DNA of 16,949 nucleotides from CAYXUW01 sp964468375 (lineage in GTDB: Bacteria > Planctomycetota > Phycisphaerae > Sedimentisphaerales > Anaerobacaceae): positions 1 to 16,949 of the forward strand of contig CAYXUW010000049.1 in the NCBI GenBank assembly GCA_964468375.1, in the 5' to 3' direction. Of this stretch, positions 1-6,655 are shown piece after piece. The position numbers and the translations under genes were made by a program. The notes below the pieces were generated by a model that saw only the letters and a list, made by a program, of their open reading frames with translations, did not search any database and was not told the origin of the DNA. Position 1 is the first letter of the stretch. Every line of letters starts with the position of its first letter.

Positions 1-364
1 TCTCTACATCTTCCATTCCCTGCCTCTCCGCACACAGAATCAAAACACGCATAATCCGCTCCGAGAGCTGAACGTCACGCTCGATGCCCCGAATCTTTTT
101 ACCCTCGGCTTTGAAGTAACAAAGGATATAAGTCCCCTTTTCCTTGCCGTTAATTTCGTAGGCGAGCTGCCTATCGTCCCACTTTTTCATCGAGACAACT
201 TCAACTCCCGCCCTCTCCAATATATTTTTAACGGCAGAATCAACCCCCTCCCAGTCCGCCGTTGCATCGGCCGAATCAACAAGAAACATCGCTTCGTATA
301 ATCGGGGTTTCCCTTTCTCTGTCTTTTTGCGAGACGAGGATTCTTTCTTACTCTTAATCTTCAA
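1..364 (-). CDS. rpsF: 30S ribosomal protein S6 (bS6), 3' end cut by window edge
   Basis: Structural protein of the small ribosomal subunit, where S6 pairs with S18 on 16S rRNA. About 121 codons are visible before the frame runs off the window. The S6 core starts at about residue 22 with RLYEAMFLVD and continues through MKKWDDRQLAYEINGKEKG and YILCYFKAEG, the usual beta1-alpha1-beta2-beta3 pattern. The start chosen is TTG at 364-362. It sits 8 nt after a perfect AGGAGG (378-373), and an in-frame TAG at 379-377 blocks any start further upstream. This gives a lysine/serine-rich extension of about 21 residues before the core; an internal ATG at 289-287 would begin inside the first beta strand and is unlikely. 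The gene follows pth by 22 nt as the last visible member of the glmU-prs-rplY-pth-rpsF cluster. Genes such as rpsR or ssb often follow, but that lies outside the window. Confidence 0.92.
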   Translation of the reverse strand, partial: MKIKSKKESSSRKKTEKGKPRLYEAMFLVDSADATADWEGVDSAVKNILERAGVEVVSMKKWDDRQLAYEINGKEKGTYILCYFKAEGKKIRGIERDVQLSERIMRVLILCAERQGMEDVE

Positions 365-372
365 ACCAAATA

Positions 373-378
373 CCTCCT
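373..378 (-). promoter_or_regulatory. Shine-Dalgarno site deciding the rpsF start
   Basis: The minus strand reads AGGAGG here, followed by 8 nt and then TTG at 364-362. No ATG or GTG lies at a suitable distance, and the frame is closed just upstream by TAG, so this site fixes a TTG start for rpsF. Confidence 0.75.
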
Positions 379-386
379 ATGCCCGC

Positions 387-962
387 CTATGGCGGATTAA
401 ACTTTTCTCTTGCCGTCTCAATACCATATTCAATCCAGCAAAGCACGGCGTCACGCGCTTTGACAATTGCCTCGTCCAGCAGCTTCTTTTCTTCCTCTGC
501 CGGCCTGCTTAAAACATAATCTTCAGCCGCTTCGTCATTATTTTGGCCGACACCGATTCGCAGCCGGCTTACATTCTCGGTGCCGAGCTTTTCTATAACG
601 TCCGCCAAACCATTGTGCCCGCCGGATGAACCTCCCGGCCTGATTCGAATCCGACCGGGCGGCAACGCCATATCGTCGGTAACCACAAGCAAATCGCCAG
701 GCGAAACCTTGTAAAAACCCGCCGCCGTTGCAACAACCTGCCCGCTGCGGTTCATAAACTGCATCGGCTTCAGCAATATTAACTTTTTATCTGCAAATTC
801 GCCCGACCCCAAACGGCCGCCGAATTTCTTCTTCCTCACATCTATTTTCAGCACCTCGGCCAGCGAATCTATCACTCTAAAGCCGATATTGTGCCGTGTA
901 TCAACATACTCTTCGCCCGGATTACCCAGGCCGACAACCATTTTAAGCTCAGGCCCGTCCAT
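387..962 (-). CDS. pth: Peptidyl-tRNA hydrolase
   Basis: Cytosolic enzyme that hydrolyses the ester bond of peptidyl-tRNAs dropped from stalled ribosomes, recycling tRNA. The protein has 191 residues, normal for bacterial Pth. Visible signatures are VVGLGNPGEEY (N14), DTRHNIGF (catalytic His24), PMQFMNRSG (N71), TDDMALPPG (D96, matching the Asp of the E. coli HDELDLPPG motif) and GGSSGGHNGL (N117), so the known active-site residues are all present. The ATG start gives seven residues before the first beta strand, like other Pth proteins. It lies 21 nt downstream of rplY and 22 nt upstream of rpsF. The rplY-pth pairing is common in bacteria and fits a shared role in translation. Confidence 0.97.
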   Translation of the reverse strand: MDGPELKMVVGLGNPGEEYVDTRHNIGFRVIDSLAEVLKIDVRKKKFGGRLGSGEFADKKLILLKPMQFMNRSGQVVATAAGFYKVSPGDLLVVTDDMALPPGRIRIRPGGSSGGHNGLADVIEKLGTENVSRLRIGVGQNNDEAAEDYVLSRPAEEEKKLLDEAIVKARDAVLCWIEYGIETAREKFNPP

Positions 963-983
963 TTATTCTCAGCACCAAATGCG

Positions 984-1640
984 CTATTCGGCCTCTTCTG
1001 GTTTCTCCTCCTCTTCCGGCTCTTCTTTGACCTCGCCGATAACTTCCGGTGCTACCGGTTCTTCCTCTTCAAGCTCTTCGGTACTCTTGGCGACAGCAAC
1101 AACTCTGCAGGTCACCAGTAGCGTCGTCAGAGGACTTATCAGCTTCACCCCGCTGGGTAACTCGATATCGCTGGCATGCAGAGCATCGCCGATATCCATC
1201 TCTCTCACACTCACAACAATATTCTCAGGTATATCAGTTACCTTGCACTCGACTTCCAGACGGTCCGCATGCTCCTCGATAATGCCGCCTTCCTGCGCGC
1301 CCTTGGCTGTGCCCTTAAGCTCAATGGGAACCTCCACCCTCACCGTCTCGGTTACATCAACCCTTACCAGGTCCGCATGGATAATATCTCTGCCAAGATG
1401 GTCATACTGCAGCTCTTTAACCATCGTCGTTTCTTTCTTTCTGCCAATCTGCACATCGAACACTCGATGGCCGTGATGCAGCCCCTCCGTTAAATTATGT
1501 GCATCCAGCGAAACGGCTACCGGCTCCTGCTTATGCCCGTAAATAATTGCAGGGATACGGCCGTTTTTGCGCACCTTAGCCGCAGGCCCGGAGCCGCTGT
1601 GTTCTCGAACTTCTGCCTTTAAGGATAATCTTTTTCCCAT
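984..1640 (-). CDS. rplY: 50S ribosomal protein L25, Ctc/TL5 long form (bL25)
   Basis: Binds 5S rRNA in the central protuberance of the large subunit. The 218-residue length marks the two-domain Ctc/TL5 form rather than the short E. coli L25 of about 94 residues. Residues 1-92 form the 5S-binding domain (LKAEVREHSGSGPAAKVRKN, then GRIPAIIYG, both typical). Residues about 93-185 form the TL5-type beta domain (VRVEVPIELKGTAKGAQEGG, ADRLEVECKVTDIPENIVV). From about residue 188 the tail is strongly acidic, made mostly of Glu and Pro; such tails occur in several bL25 proteins and have no known catalytic role. A GGCGAGG sequence precedes the ATG. The gene lies 38 nt after prs and 21 nt before pth. 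Confidence 0.96.
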   Translation of the reverse strand: MGKRLSLKAEVREHSGSGPAAKVRKNGRIPAIIYGHKQEPVAVSLDAHNLTEGLHHGHRVFDVQIGRKKETTMVKELQYDHLGRDIIHADLVRVDVTETVRVEVPIELKGTAKGAQEGGIIEEHADRLEVECKVTDIPENIVVSVREMDIGDALHASDIELPSGVKLISPLTTLLVTCRVVAVAKSTEELEEEEPVAPEVIGEVKEEPEEEEKPEEAE

Positions 1641-1678
1641 CGTTGCCTCGCCACTACGAAATTAGTTTCTCCGTCCTC

Positions 1679-2623
1679 TCAGGAATCTTCAAACAAACTG
1701 CTGACGGATTCATTTTTGTGAATTCTCTTTATCGCCTCACCCAACATCCCGCAAACACTCAAAACCTTGATATTGCCGAGCTTCTTGGTCCCCTCGTTTT
1801 GCGGTATAGTATCTGTAACCACTACCTCGTCAATCGGGGCATCGCCAAGGCACTTCATCGCTCCGCCAGTAAACACACCGTGTGTAGCGCCTACATATAT
1901 TTTTTCGGCGCCTCGCTCTTTGACCAATTTGGCCGCACCGCATACCGTCCCCGCTGTGGCGATGATGTCGTCGCACATCAAAACATTTCTGTCCTTTACA
2001 TTACCAATGATTTCACGCGCCTCTACCTCACTGCCACTCATCCTTTTCTTGTGAACAATCGCCAAATCTCCCCCCAGATGCGAAGTATACTTCGATGCTG
2101 TCTTTATATTGCCGACGTCCGGCGACACCACCGTAAGATTGCTGATATTCTTTTCCCTGAAATATTTGCTCAGCACCAACTCGCCCGTCAAATGGTCGAC
2201 CGGTATATCGAAAAACCCCTGAAGCTGCTGGGCGTGCAAATCTATCGCCAATATCCTGTTGGCCCCGGCCGCGGTAATAAGATTGGCAACCAGCTTCGCG
2301 GTAATCGGCACCCTGCCCTCGTCCTTCCTGTCCTGCCGGGCATAGCCGAAGTAAGGGATAACCGCTGTAACCCGGCTGGCACTTGCCCTTCGCAAACAGT
2401 CCAGATAGATTAAAAGCTCCACCAAATTTTCGTCAACCGGCCTGCACGTCGACTGCATAACAAAACAATCCCGTCCGCGAACATCATCTTCGACCCTGAT
2501 GAATCTCTCGCCGTCGGGAAACCTGTCTATCTCTGCACTGCCTAAGCTGACTCCCAAGTAATCACAAACCGCCTTTGCCAGTGCTGTATTACTGTTGCCG
2601 GAGAATATCTTTAAAGTATTCAT
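1679..2623 (-). CDS. prs: Ribose-phosphate pyrophosphokinase (PRPP synthetase)
   Basis: Makes 5-phosphoribosyl-1-pyrophosphate from ribose 5-phosphate and ATP for purine, pyrimidine, NAD, His and Trp synthesis. The 314 residues match class I enzymes. Motifs in order: FSGNSNTALA (8-17), RFPDGE (34-39), IPYFGYARQDRK (89-100, ATP-binding loop), AIDLHAQQLQGFFDIPVDHL (126-145, catalytic His130 region), HKKRMSG (191-197, flexible-loop lysine region), CDDIIATAGT (217-226, ribose-phosphate loop) and VVTDTIPQ (268-275). Two positions differ from the most familiar enzymes: Ala222 where E. coli and Bacillus have Asp in the DDxxDT segment, and HKKR in place of DKRR. Both look like lineage variation, since Ser is found at the former site in some homologues. 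Spacing to glmU is 22 nt, a classic pairing. Confidence 0.97.
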   Translation of the reverse strand: MNTLKIFSGNSNTALAKAVCDYLGVSLGSAEIDRFPDGERFIRVEDDVRGRDCFVMQSTCRPVDENLVELLIYLDCLRRASASRVTAVIPYFGYARQDRKDEGRVPITAKLVANLITAAGANRILAIDLHAQQLQGFFDIPVDHLTGELVLSKYFREKNISNLTVVSPDVGNIKTASKYTSHLGGDLAIVHKKRMSGSEVEAREIIGNVKDRNVLMCDDIIATAGTVCGAAKLVKERGAEKIYVGATHGVFTGGAMKCLGDAPIDEVVVTDTIPQNEGTKKLGNIKVLSVCGMLGEAIKRIHKNESVSSLFEDS

Positions 2624-2645
2624 CTCTTTTTAGCCCTAACTATTG

Positions 2646-3401
2646 TTATTTTGTGCTTTCCGCGGCTCTGCGCTGCATAATACTGTCTATCTCTTTGAGC
2701 TGCGCCTCGGTATTGGCGCTCATCGCCTCCTCGGGCCGTAATGCCGCAACAGCGACGACTTTATGCCCGGCCGAAATGATAATCGAAATCGCATCTGTTA
2801 GATAGTATTCTTTTTTGACATTGTCCGGCCTTACCTTTGCCGCCGCCTCAAAAAGTATCCTGTTATTGAACATATAATAGCTCGGGTTGACCTCTTTAAT
2901 CCTCAACTGCTCATCTGTGCAGTCATTATGCTCCACAATCGCCTCGATATTGCCGTCCGCATCCCTGCACACACGCCCGTAACCGGATGGGTCGTCCAGA
3001 ATTGTCGTCGCCAGTGTCGCCGCTGCATTCTCGGATTCGTGCTTTTCTATAATCGCTCTCAGCGTCTCCGCCCTAATCAAAGGTCCGTCCCCGCAAAGGA
3101 CCAGCGTCTCGCCGCCAAAACCATTAAGATGTTCTCTGCAGCACAAAACCGCATGGGCCGTGCCTTTCTGCTCATCCTGCCGAACCCACACAACGTCGCC
3201 GGAATCGGAAAATTTCTCCTTTACCTGTTCGCCGCCGAAACCTATCACAACATATATCTTCCCGATACCCGCCCCCCGGCAGGCATCCAGTATGTAAGAA
3301 AGCATCGGCCGCCCGCACACCTCGTGCAGAACCTTTGGCGTGTTCGTCTTCATCCTGCTGCTAACACCCGCTGCTAAAATTATTGCGACCTTTTCCGACA
3401 T
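2646..3401 (-). CDS. glmU: UDP-N-acetylglucosamine pyrophosphorylase-type uridylyltransferase (GlmU N-terminal domain only)
   Basis: Likely transfers UMP from UTP to N-acetylglucosamine 1-phosphate, giving UDP-GlcNAc. The whole 251-residue protein is one nucleotidyltransferase fold: LAAGVSSRMKTNTPKVLHEV (9-28, signature loop with Lys23), QDEQKGTAHAV (75-85), LCGDGPLI (102-109, metal-binding Asp105), GYGRV (140-144), IVEHND (155-160), EVNPSYYMF (170-178) and AMSANTEAQL (226-235, metal-binding Asn230 equivalent). The left-handed beta-helix acetyltransferase half of E. coli GlmU (about 456 residues) is absent: a stop follows residue 251 and prs begins 22 nt later, so this is not a recent frameshift. 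GlcN-1-P acetylation must then come from another protein. The ATG has an A/T-rich leader with no evident Shine-Dalgarno. An alternative is another sugar-1-phosphate uridylyltransferase, but gene order with prs favours GlmU. Confidence 0.88.
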   Translation of the reverse strand: MSEKVAIILAAGVSSRMKTNTPKVLHEVCGRPMLSYILDACRGAGIGKIYVVIGFGGEQVKEKFSDSGDVVWVRQDEQKGTAHAVLCCREHLNGFGGETLVLCGDGPLIRAETLRAIIEKHESENAAATLATTILDDPSGYGRVCRDADGNIEAIVEHNDCTDEQLRIKEVNPSYYMFNNRILFEAAAKVRPDNVKKEYYLTDAISIIISAGHKVVAVAALRPEEAMSANTEAQLKEIDSIMQRRAAESTK

Positions 3402-3447
3402 AATTATTTATCTTTTATCTTTGATTTTTAATTTTTGGTTTTCTTAT

Positions 3448-3519
3448 CTACCCGACCAGGACTCGAACCTGGAACGTGGGCACCAAAAGCCCATGTGTTA
3501 CCAATTACACCATCGGGTA
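3448..3519 (-). tRNA. tRNA-Gln (anticodon UUG)
   Basis: The minus strand folds into a complete cloverleaf. The acceptor TACCCGA pairs with TCGGGTA, the D stem GTGT with ACAC around AATTGGTA, the anticodon stem TGGGC with GCCCA around the loop TTTTGGT (anticodon TTG), and the T stem CCAGG with CCTGG around TTCGAGT. The discriminator is G at 3448. No CCA is encoded, as the next minus-strand bases are ATA, so it must be added after transcription. The gene ends 46 nt before glmU in the same direction, so it may share a transcript with the glmU-rpsF cluster. Confidence 0.95.
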
Positions 3520-3520
3520 A

Positions 3521-3745
3521 TTATGATTCTTCCCAACTGCAAACAAAGCATAGTATGTCACGGAGACCATATTCTTCTCGGCCCGATTTGGCTCCGTCGG
3601 AGGCTTGAGTCAGCCATGCCGTGAAAACTGCTGACCCCAAAGACCGCTTACCGGCCCAATCTACCCCGTGCGCCGGAGCATTTTCAAAAAACGAAATATA
3701 CAAAATCCGCCCTCGCCAATCAACCTTTTTTCTTTTTTCAGCCAA
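3521..3745 (-). CDS. Doubtful 74-residue hypothetical protein
   Basis: A TTG-initiated frame of 74 codons lies between ftsK and the tRNA gene and ends one base before the tRNA 5' end. Its case rests on an AGGAGG (3754-3749) upstream; the 3-nt spacing to TTG is shorter than usual. The product begins MAEKRKKVDWRGRILYIS, is basic at the start, has no signal peptide or membrane segment, and ends CFVCSWEES. I recognise no family. The 337-nt gap between ftsK and the tRNA holds nothing else convincing. It may equally be a decayed gene or leader sequence. Confidence 0.3.
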   Translation of the reverse strand: MAEKRKKVDWRGRILYISFFENAPAHGVDWAGKRSLGSAVFTAWLTQASDGAKSGREEYGLRDILCFVCSWEES

Positions 3746-3785
3746 AACCCTCCTTTCAGCCCTAAAAACGCCATCTTTTAACCAG

Positions 3786-3814
3786 AAAAAGAGTTGCTAC
3801 GACGGCCTTAGCTC
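3786..3814 (-). terminator. Weak terminator-like stem with T-run after ftsK
   Basis: On the minus strand, 44 nt after the ftsK stop, GCTA (3812-3809) can pair with TAGC (3799-3796), and the flanking GA with TC across a bulge, followed at once by TTTTT (3790-3786). The stem is short and imperfect, so this is only a possible intrinsic terminator. Confidence 0.2.
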
Positions 3815-3857
3815 GTGAAAAATCAAAATTTAGAGTTGCCGGCAGATGTGTTTTCTA

Positions 3858-6218
3858 TCAACCCGCTTCGCTGTCAACCGCCACGTAACCGCGCTGCCCC
3901 TCTGCCACGTAGCTTGGCTCGGACGCGTCTTCATCCTCCGTTAAGTCCTTGTAGCCCTCCTCAGCTTCCCTCTCCATCTGCTTCCGCAGTTTCTCATATT
4001 CCTTAAGTGTCATCAGCACCTCGCGTGCCTGGCTGCCCTTATACTCGCCCAAAATACCCGATGCCGCCATCATTTCTATAATCCGAGAAGCACGCGCATA
4101 ACCGATGCTGAGCTTGCGCTGCAGCAGCGACACGCTGCCCCGCTGGCTCTCCAGCACAATATGAACCGCCCCATCGAACAATTCGTCTTTGGCCATATCG
4201 GAAACATCTATGCTGCTAAGCCGCGTAAGCTCCGGATGGAACTGCGGCTCTGCTATACCTCTCAAATGCTTAACTATCCGCCGAACTTCCTGCTCATCTA
4301 CAAACGTCCCCTGCGCGCGTATCAAGTCGCTCGTGCCCGGCTTTAGAAACAGCATATCGCCTTGACCGAGCAGTGCCTCTGCTCCGTTCTGGTCGAGAAC
4401 TATTCGGCTGTCCAGTCTCGCCGCCACCCGAAAACCTATCCGCGTCGGCATATTCGACTTTATCAAACCCGTAACTACAGTCGCTTGAGGACGCTGTGTC
4501 GCCAGCACAATATGAATGCCGATTGCTCGGCTTTTCTGCGCAAGCCGAACAATATACGCCTCTATTTCTTTGGCCGCCGTCATCATTAAATCTGCAAGCT
4601 CATCGATTATTATCACAATGTAAGGCAGCTTCTTCGGAATCTTCGCTTCCTCATCCTCGTTGTCCGGCTCGAAACGCTCTATAATCTCCTCCACGCTAAG
4701 CATGTTATATTCCGCAATGTTCTTTACTCGCGCCTCGGCAAACAGAGCATACCGCTCATCCATCTTCACTGTGGCCCATTCCAGTATATTAACTGCACGT
4801 TGCGTTTCGGTAACTATCGGCGACATCAAATGCGGAACCGTATTAAACGCCGTCATCTCCACCATCTTCGGGTCAATCAAAATCAGCTTCACCTCGTCCG
4901 GCCGTTTCGTAAGTAATATCCCCGTGATAATACTGTTGATACATACGCTCTTGCCCGAGCCCGTTGTCCCCGCAATAAGCAAATGCGGCATCGTCGTCAG
5001 GTCCGAAACAAGCGCCTCGCCCGATGAATCCTTGCCGAGGAACAGCGGTATCTCCATCCCCTCCGGCTTAGTCCCCGACAATTGCATCAGGTCCTTGATG
5101 CGCACTTTCTCTTTCTCGCTGTTCGGAACCTCAATACCTATCGTATGTTTACCCGGAAGCGGCGCCACAACACGAACCGCACCTACCCCCATCGCCCGTG
5201 CCATATCATTTGACAGCGTGCTGATTTTGCTGACCTTCACCCCTGCCGCAAGCTCCAGCTCAAACATCGTTATGACCGGCCCCGTGTCCGCTGCCACCAC
5301 GTGCGCATTAACGTTAAACTCCGTCAGCAGCTTCTCAAGCGCCGTCGCCTTCGCCTTGATAACCCTCTCCTGCACCGACGCAAAAGTATGTTCCGGCTCA
5401 CCAAGCAAATCCAGCGGCGGAAGGGCATAATCATCATAGCTCGTCGGCACATACGCCTTCGCCAGCCTCTGCGGCTGCGGCGATATTAAACGCAACTGCC
5501 CCTGCTCCCTCTCCTCACTCGCATCGCCCGTATCTTCATCTCCATATTTATCCTCGATGCCCTCGCCGGCCTCGACCGAGAGCAGCTTCTGCCTAGTGCT
5601 TAATTTCTGCCATATCTCACTCAGCGCCTGCGACTGCTGCTTGGCCGCCGTCCACGCCGGCGCCGCCACCCCCGCTATCCTTGCGAACAGAAAGCCAAAC
5701 CAACCGAACAGCGTCAGCATAAATGTGTCCGCCAAAAGAACGAGTCCAACAACCCACGTCGCCGTAATCAGTATGAAACTCCCCAGTATTGCAAAATGCC
5801 CGCGCAGAAATTCCGCCGTCCCAATGCCGAGAATCCCTCCGGAACCCATCGGAAAATTAAATACGCTGTAAGGCCGGAGAAAATAAAAACTGCTCGATGC
5901 AGCAAATGTCAGCAGAACCAGCCCGACCGCCCGCAAAACCGGCTGACTCACCTGCTGATGCCTGAGCTTGGCGACTAAAAAGCAAACCGCAGAAACCAGT
6001 ATTACGAATATCCCCGGACCGACATAATACATCAGATAATACGCTATAAAAGCACCTATCGAGCCGCACCAGTTAGCCGACGGCTCGTTATGAGGCCAGA
6101 CATATTTGCTCGGCCAGTCGCCAATGTCAAAACTGATGCAACTGCACAAAATCACAAGCACCGCCGCAACGCCGAAACATTCAACCGCTAACTTATAGCT
6201 TCTTTCCTCTTTCAACAC
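3858..6218 (-). CDS. ftsK: FtsK/SpoIIIE-family DNA translocase
   Basis: Septum-anchored hexameric ATPase that pumps chromosomal DNA during the last stage of segregation and works with XerCD at dif. The protein has 786 residues, a normal compact form. The N-terminus holds about four membrane segments (approximately 12-31, 55-85, 92-114, 139-185). An acidic linker rich in Glu, Gly and Ser follows (about 210-250). The motor carries Walker A GTTGSGKS (417-424), Walker B VIIIDELADLM (Asp539-Glu540) and LATQRPQATVVTGLIKSN. A C-terminal gamma winged helix (about 678-736) reads ESQRGSVSLLQRKLSIGYAR, the domain that reads KOPS DNA in other FtsK proteins. The start is GTG at 6218-6216, with AGGA a few bases upstream. 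A 217-nt gap separates it from the LapA-like gene, so it probably has its own promoter. Confidence 0.97.
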   Translation of the reverse strand: MLKEERSYKLAVECFGVAAVLVILCSCISFDIGDWPSKYVWPHNEPSANWCGSIGAFIAYYLMYYVGPGIFVILVSAVCFLVAKLRHQQVSQPVLRAVGLVLLTFAASSSFYFLRPYSVFNFPMGSGGILGIGTAEFLRGHFAILGSFILITATWVVGLVLLADTFMLTLFGWFGFLFARIAGVAAPAWTAAKQQSQALSEIWQKLSTRQKLLSVEAGEGIEDKYGDEDTGDASEEREQGQLRLISPQPQRLAKAYVPTSYDDYALPPLDLLGEPEHTFASVQERVIKAKATALEKLLTEFNVNAHVVAADTGPVITMFELELAAGVKVSKISTLSNDMARAMGVGAVRVVAPLPGKHTIGIEVPNSEKEKVRIKDLMQLSGTKPEGMEIPLFLGKDSSGEALVSDLTTMPHLLIAGTTGSGKSVCINSIITGILLTKRPDEVKLILIDPKMVEMTAFNTVPHLMSPIVTETQRAVNILEWATVKMDERYALFAEARVKNIAEYNMLSVEEIIERFEPDNEDEEAKIPKKLPYIVIIIDELADLMMTAAKEIEAYIVRLAQKSRAIGIHIVLATQRPQATVVTGLIKSNMPTRIGFRVAARLDSRIVLDQNGAEALLGQGDMLFLKPGTSDLIRAQGTFVDEQEVRRIVKHLRGIAEPQFHPELTRLSSIDVSDMAKDELFDGAVHIVLESQRGSVSLLQRKLSIGYARASRIIEMMAASGILGEYKGSQAREVLMTLKEYEKLRKQMEREAEEGYKDLTEDEDASEPSYVAEGQRGYVAVDSEAG

Positions 6219-6283
6219 TTCAAGTCCTATAAGAAACCCTTAATAACACAGAAAACAATCTGCGAACAACTAAACACAACACT

Positions 6284-6316
6284 TTTATATCGGCCGCCAT
6301 TCGGCCTTTTCTGCAA
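6284..6316 (-). promoter_or_regulatory. Possible ftsK promoter with palindrome
   Basis: On the minus strand TATAAA (6289-6284) lies about 65 nt before the ftsK start. Just upstream is the perfect inverted repeat GGCCG-aatgg-CGGCC (6306-6292). The nearest -35-like hexamer, TTGCAG (6316-6311), is 21 nt away, too far for a standard sigma70 promoter, so the call is weak. The palindrome could be an operator or a chance G/C repeat. Confidence 0.2.
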
Positions 6317-6435
6317 AATTACCGTTGAACCAACGCCGCCCCCCCTGAAATTGCACTCCCCCAATAACAGTCGCCGCCCAAACCCAACAAAACCCCCTCA
6401 TCACTGCGGGCTCGTAGTCAGCCGGGCAATAAAGT

Positions 6436-6639
6436 TTAACTCTTCGAAGATCTCATCGCTGAAATAGCACCGACGACGAAACCAAGTAAAAATATCAGCA
6501 GCAACAGAAACGCCTGCGGCATACGCAGAGTAATAAAAAGCAGCTTCGTCTCCACCGATTGTACGTTCTGAAGAATAATTATAAGCGCCAGTACGGATAC
6601 AACAATCGTCACTATCATCTTCACTTTCTTCTTCTTCAT
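6436..6639 (-). CDS. Small LapA-domain membrane protein
   Basis: A 67-residue inner-membrane protein. After the basic start MKKKKVK it has a first membrane helix (about 8-24, IVTIVVSVLALIIILQN), a short stretch with NVQSVETKLLFITLRMP, and a second helix (about 41-60, AFLLLLIFLLGFVVGAI), ending in a basic tail. The pattern helix-QN-V-F-helix-GF-G is typical of the LapA/DUF1049 family, which in Gram-negative bacteria is linked to lipopolysaccharide assembly. Only the family is supported here, not that role. A good Shine-Dalgarno (AAAGGAG) lies 7 nt before the ATG, and the gene starts 16 nt after the glycosidase gene, so they are probably co-transcribed. Confidence 0.75.
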   Translation of the reverse strand: MKKKKVKMIVTIVVSVLALIIILQNVQSVETKLLFITLRMPQAFLLLLIFLLGFVVGAISAMRSSKS

Positions 6640-6655
6640 AATCGACTCCTTTCAA

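Noticed and set aside
1643..2413. 256-codon open frame on the plus strand opposite prs
   Set aside because: It lies fully antisense to a gene with clear PRPP synthetase motifs, and its translation has no recognisable fold.
1679..2623. Inactive PRPP synthetase because of Ala222 in the DDxxxT loop
   Set aside because: The remaining catalytic and binding motifs are intact and other residues occur at this site in active homologues, so natural variation is more likely.
4660..5430. 256-codon plus-strand frame opposite ftsK
   Set aside because: Antisense to the ftsK motor domain; Ser/Thr-rich translation typical of a shadow frame.
6292..6306. GGCCG/CGGCC hairpin as an intrinsic terminator
   Set aside because: No T-run follows on the minus strand, and the short T4 on the plus strand has no plus-strand gene to terminate.
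6401..6655. 84-codon frame overlapping the LapA-like gene
   Set aside because: Wrong frame of the same region; the 67-residue frame has a proper Shine-Dalgarno and a recognisable two-helix LapA pattern.
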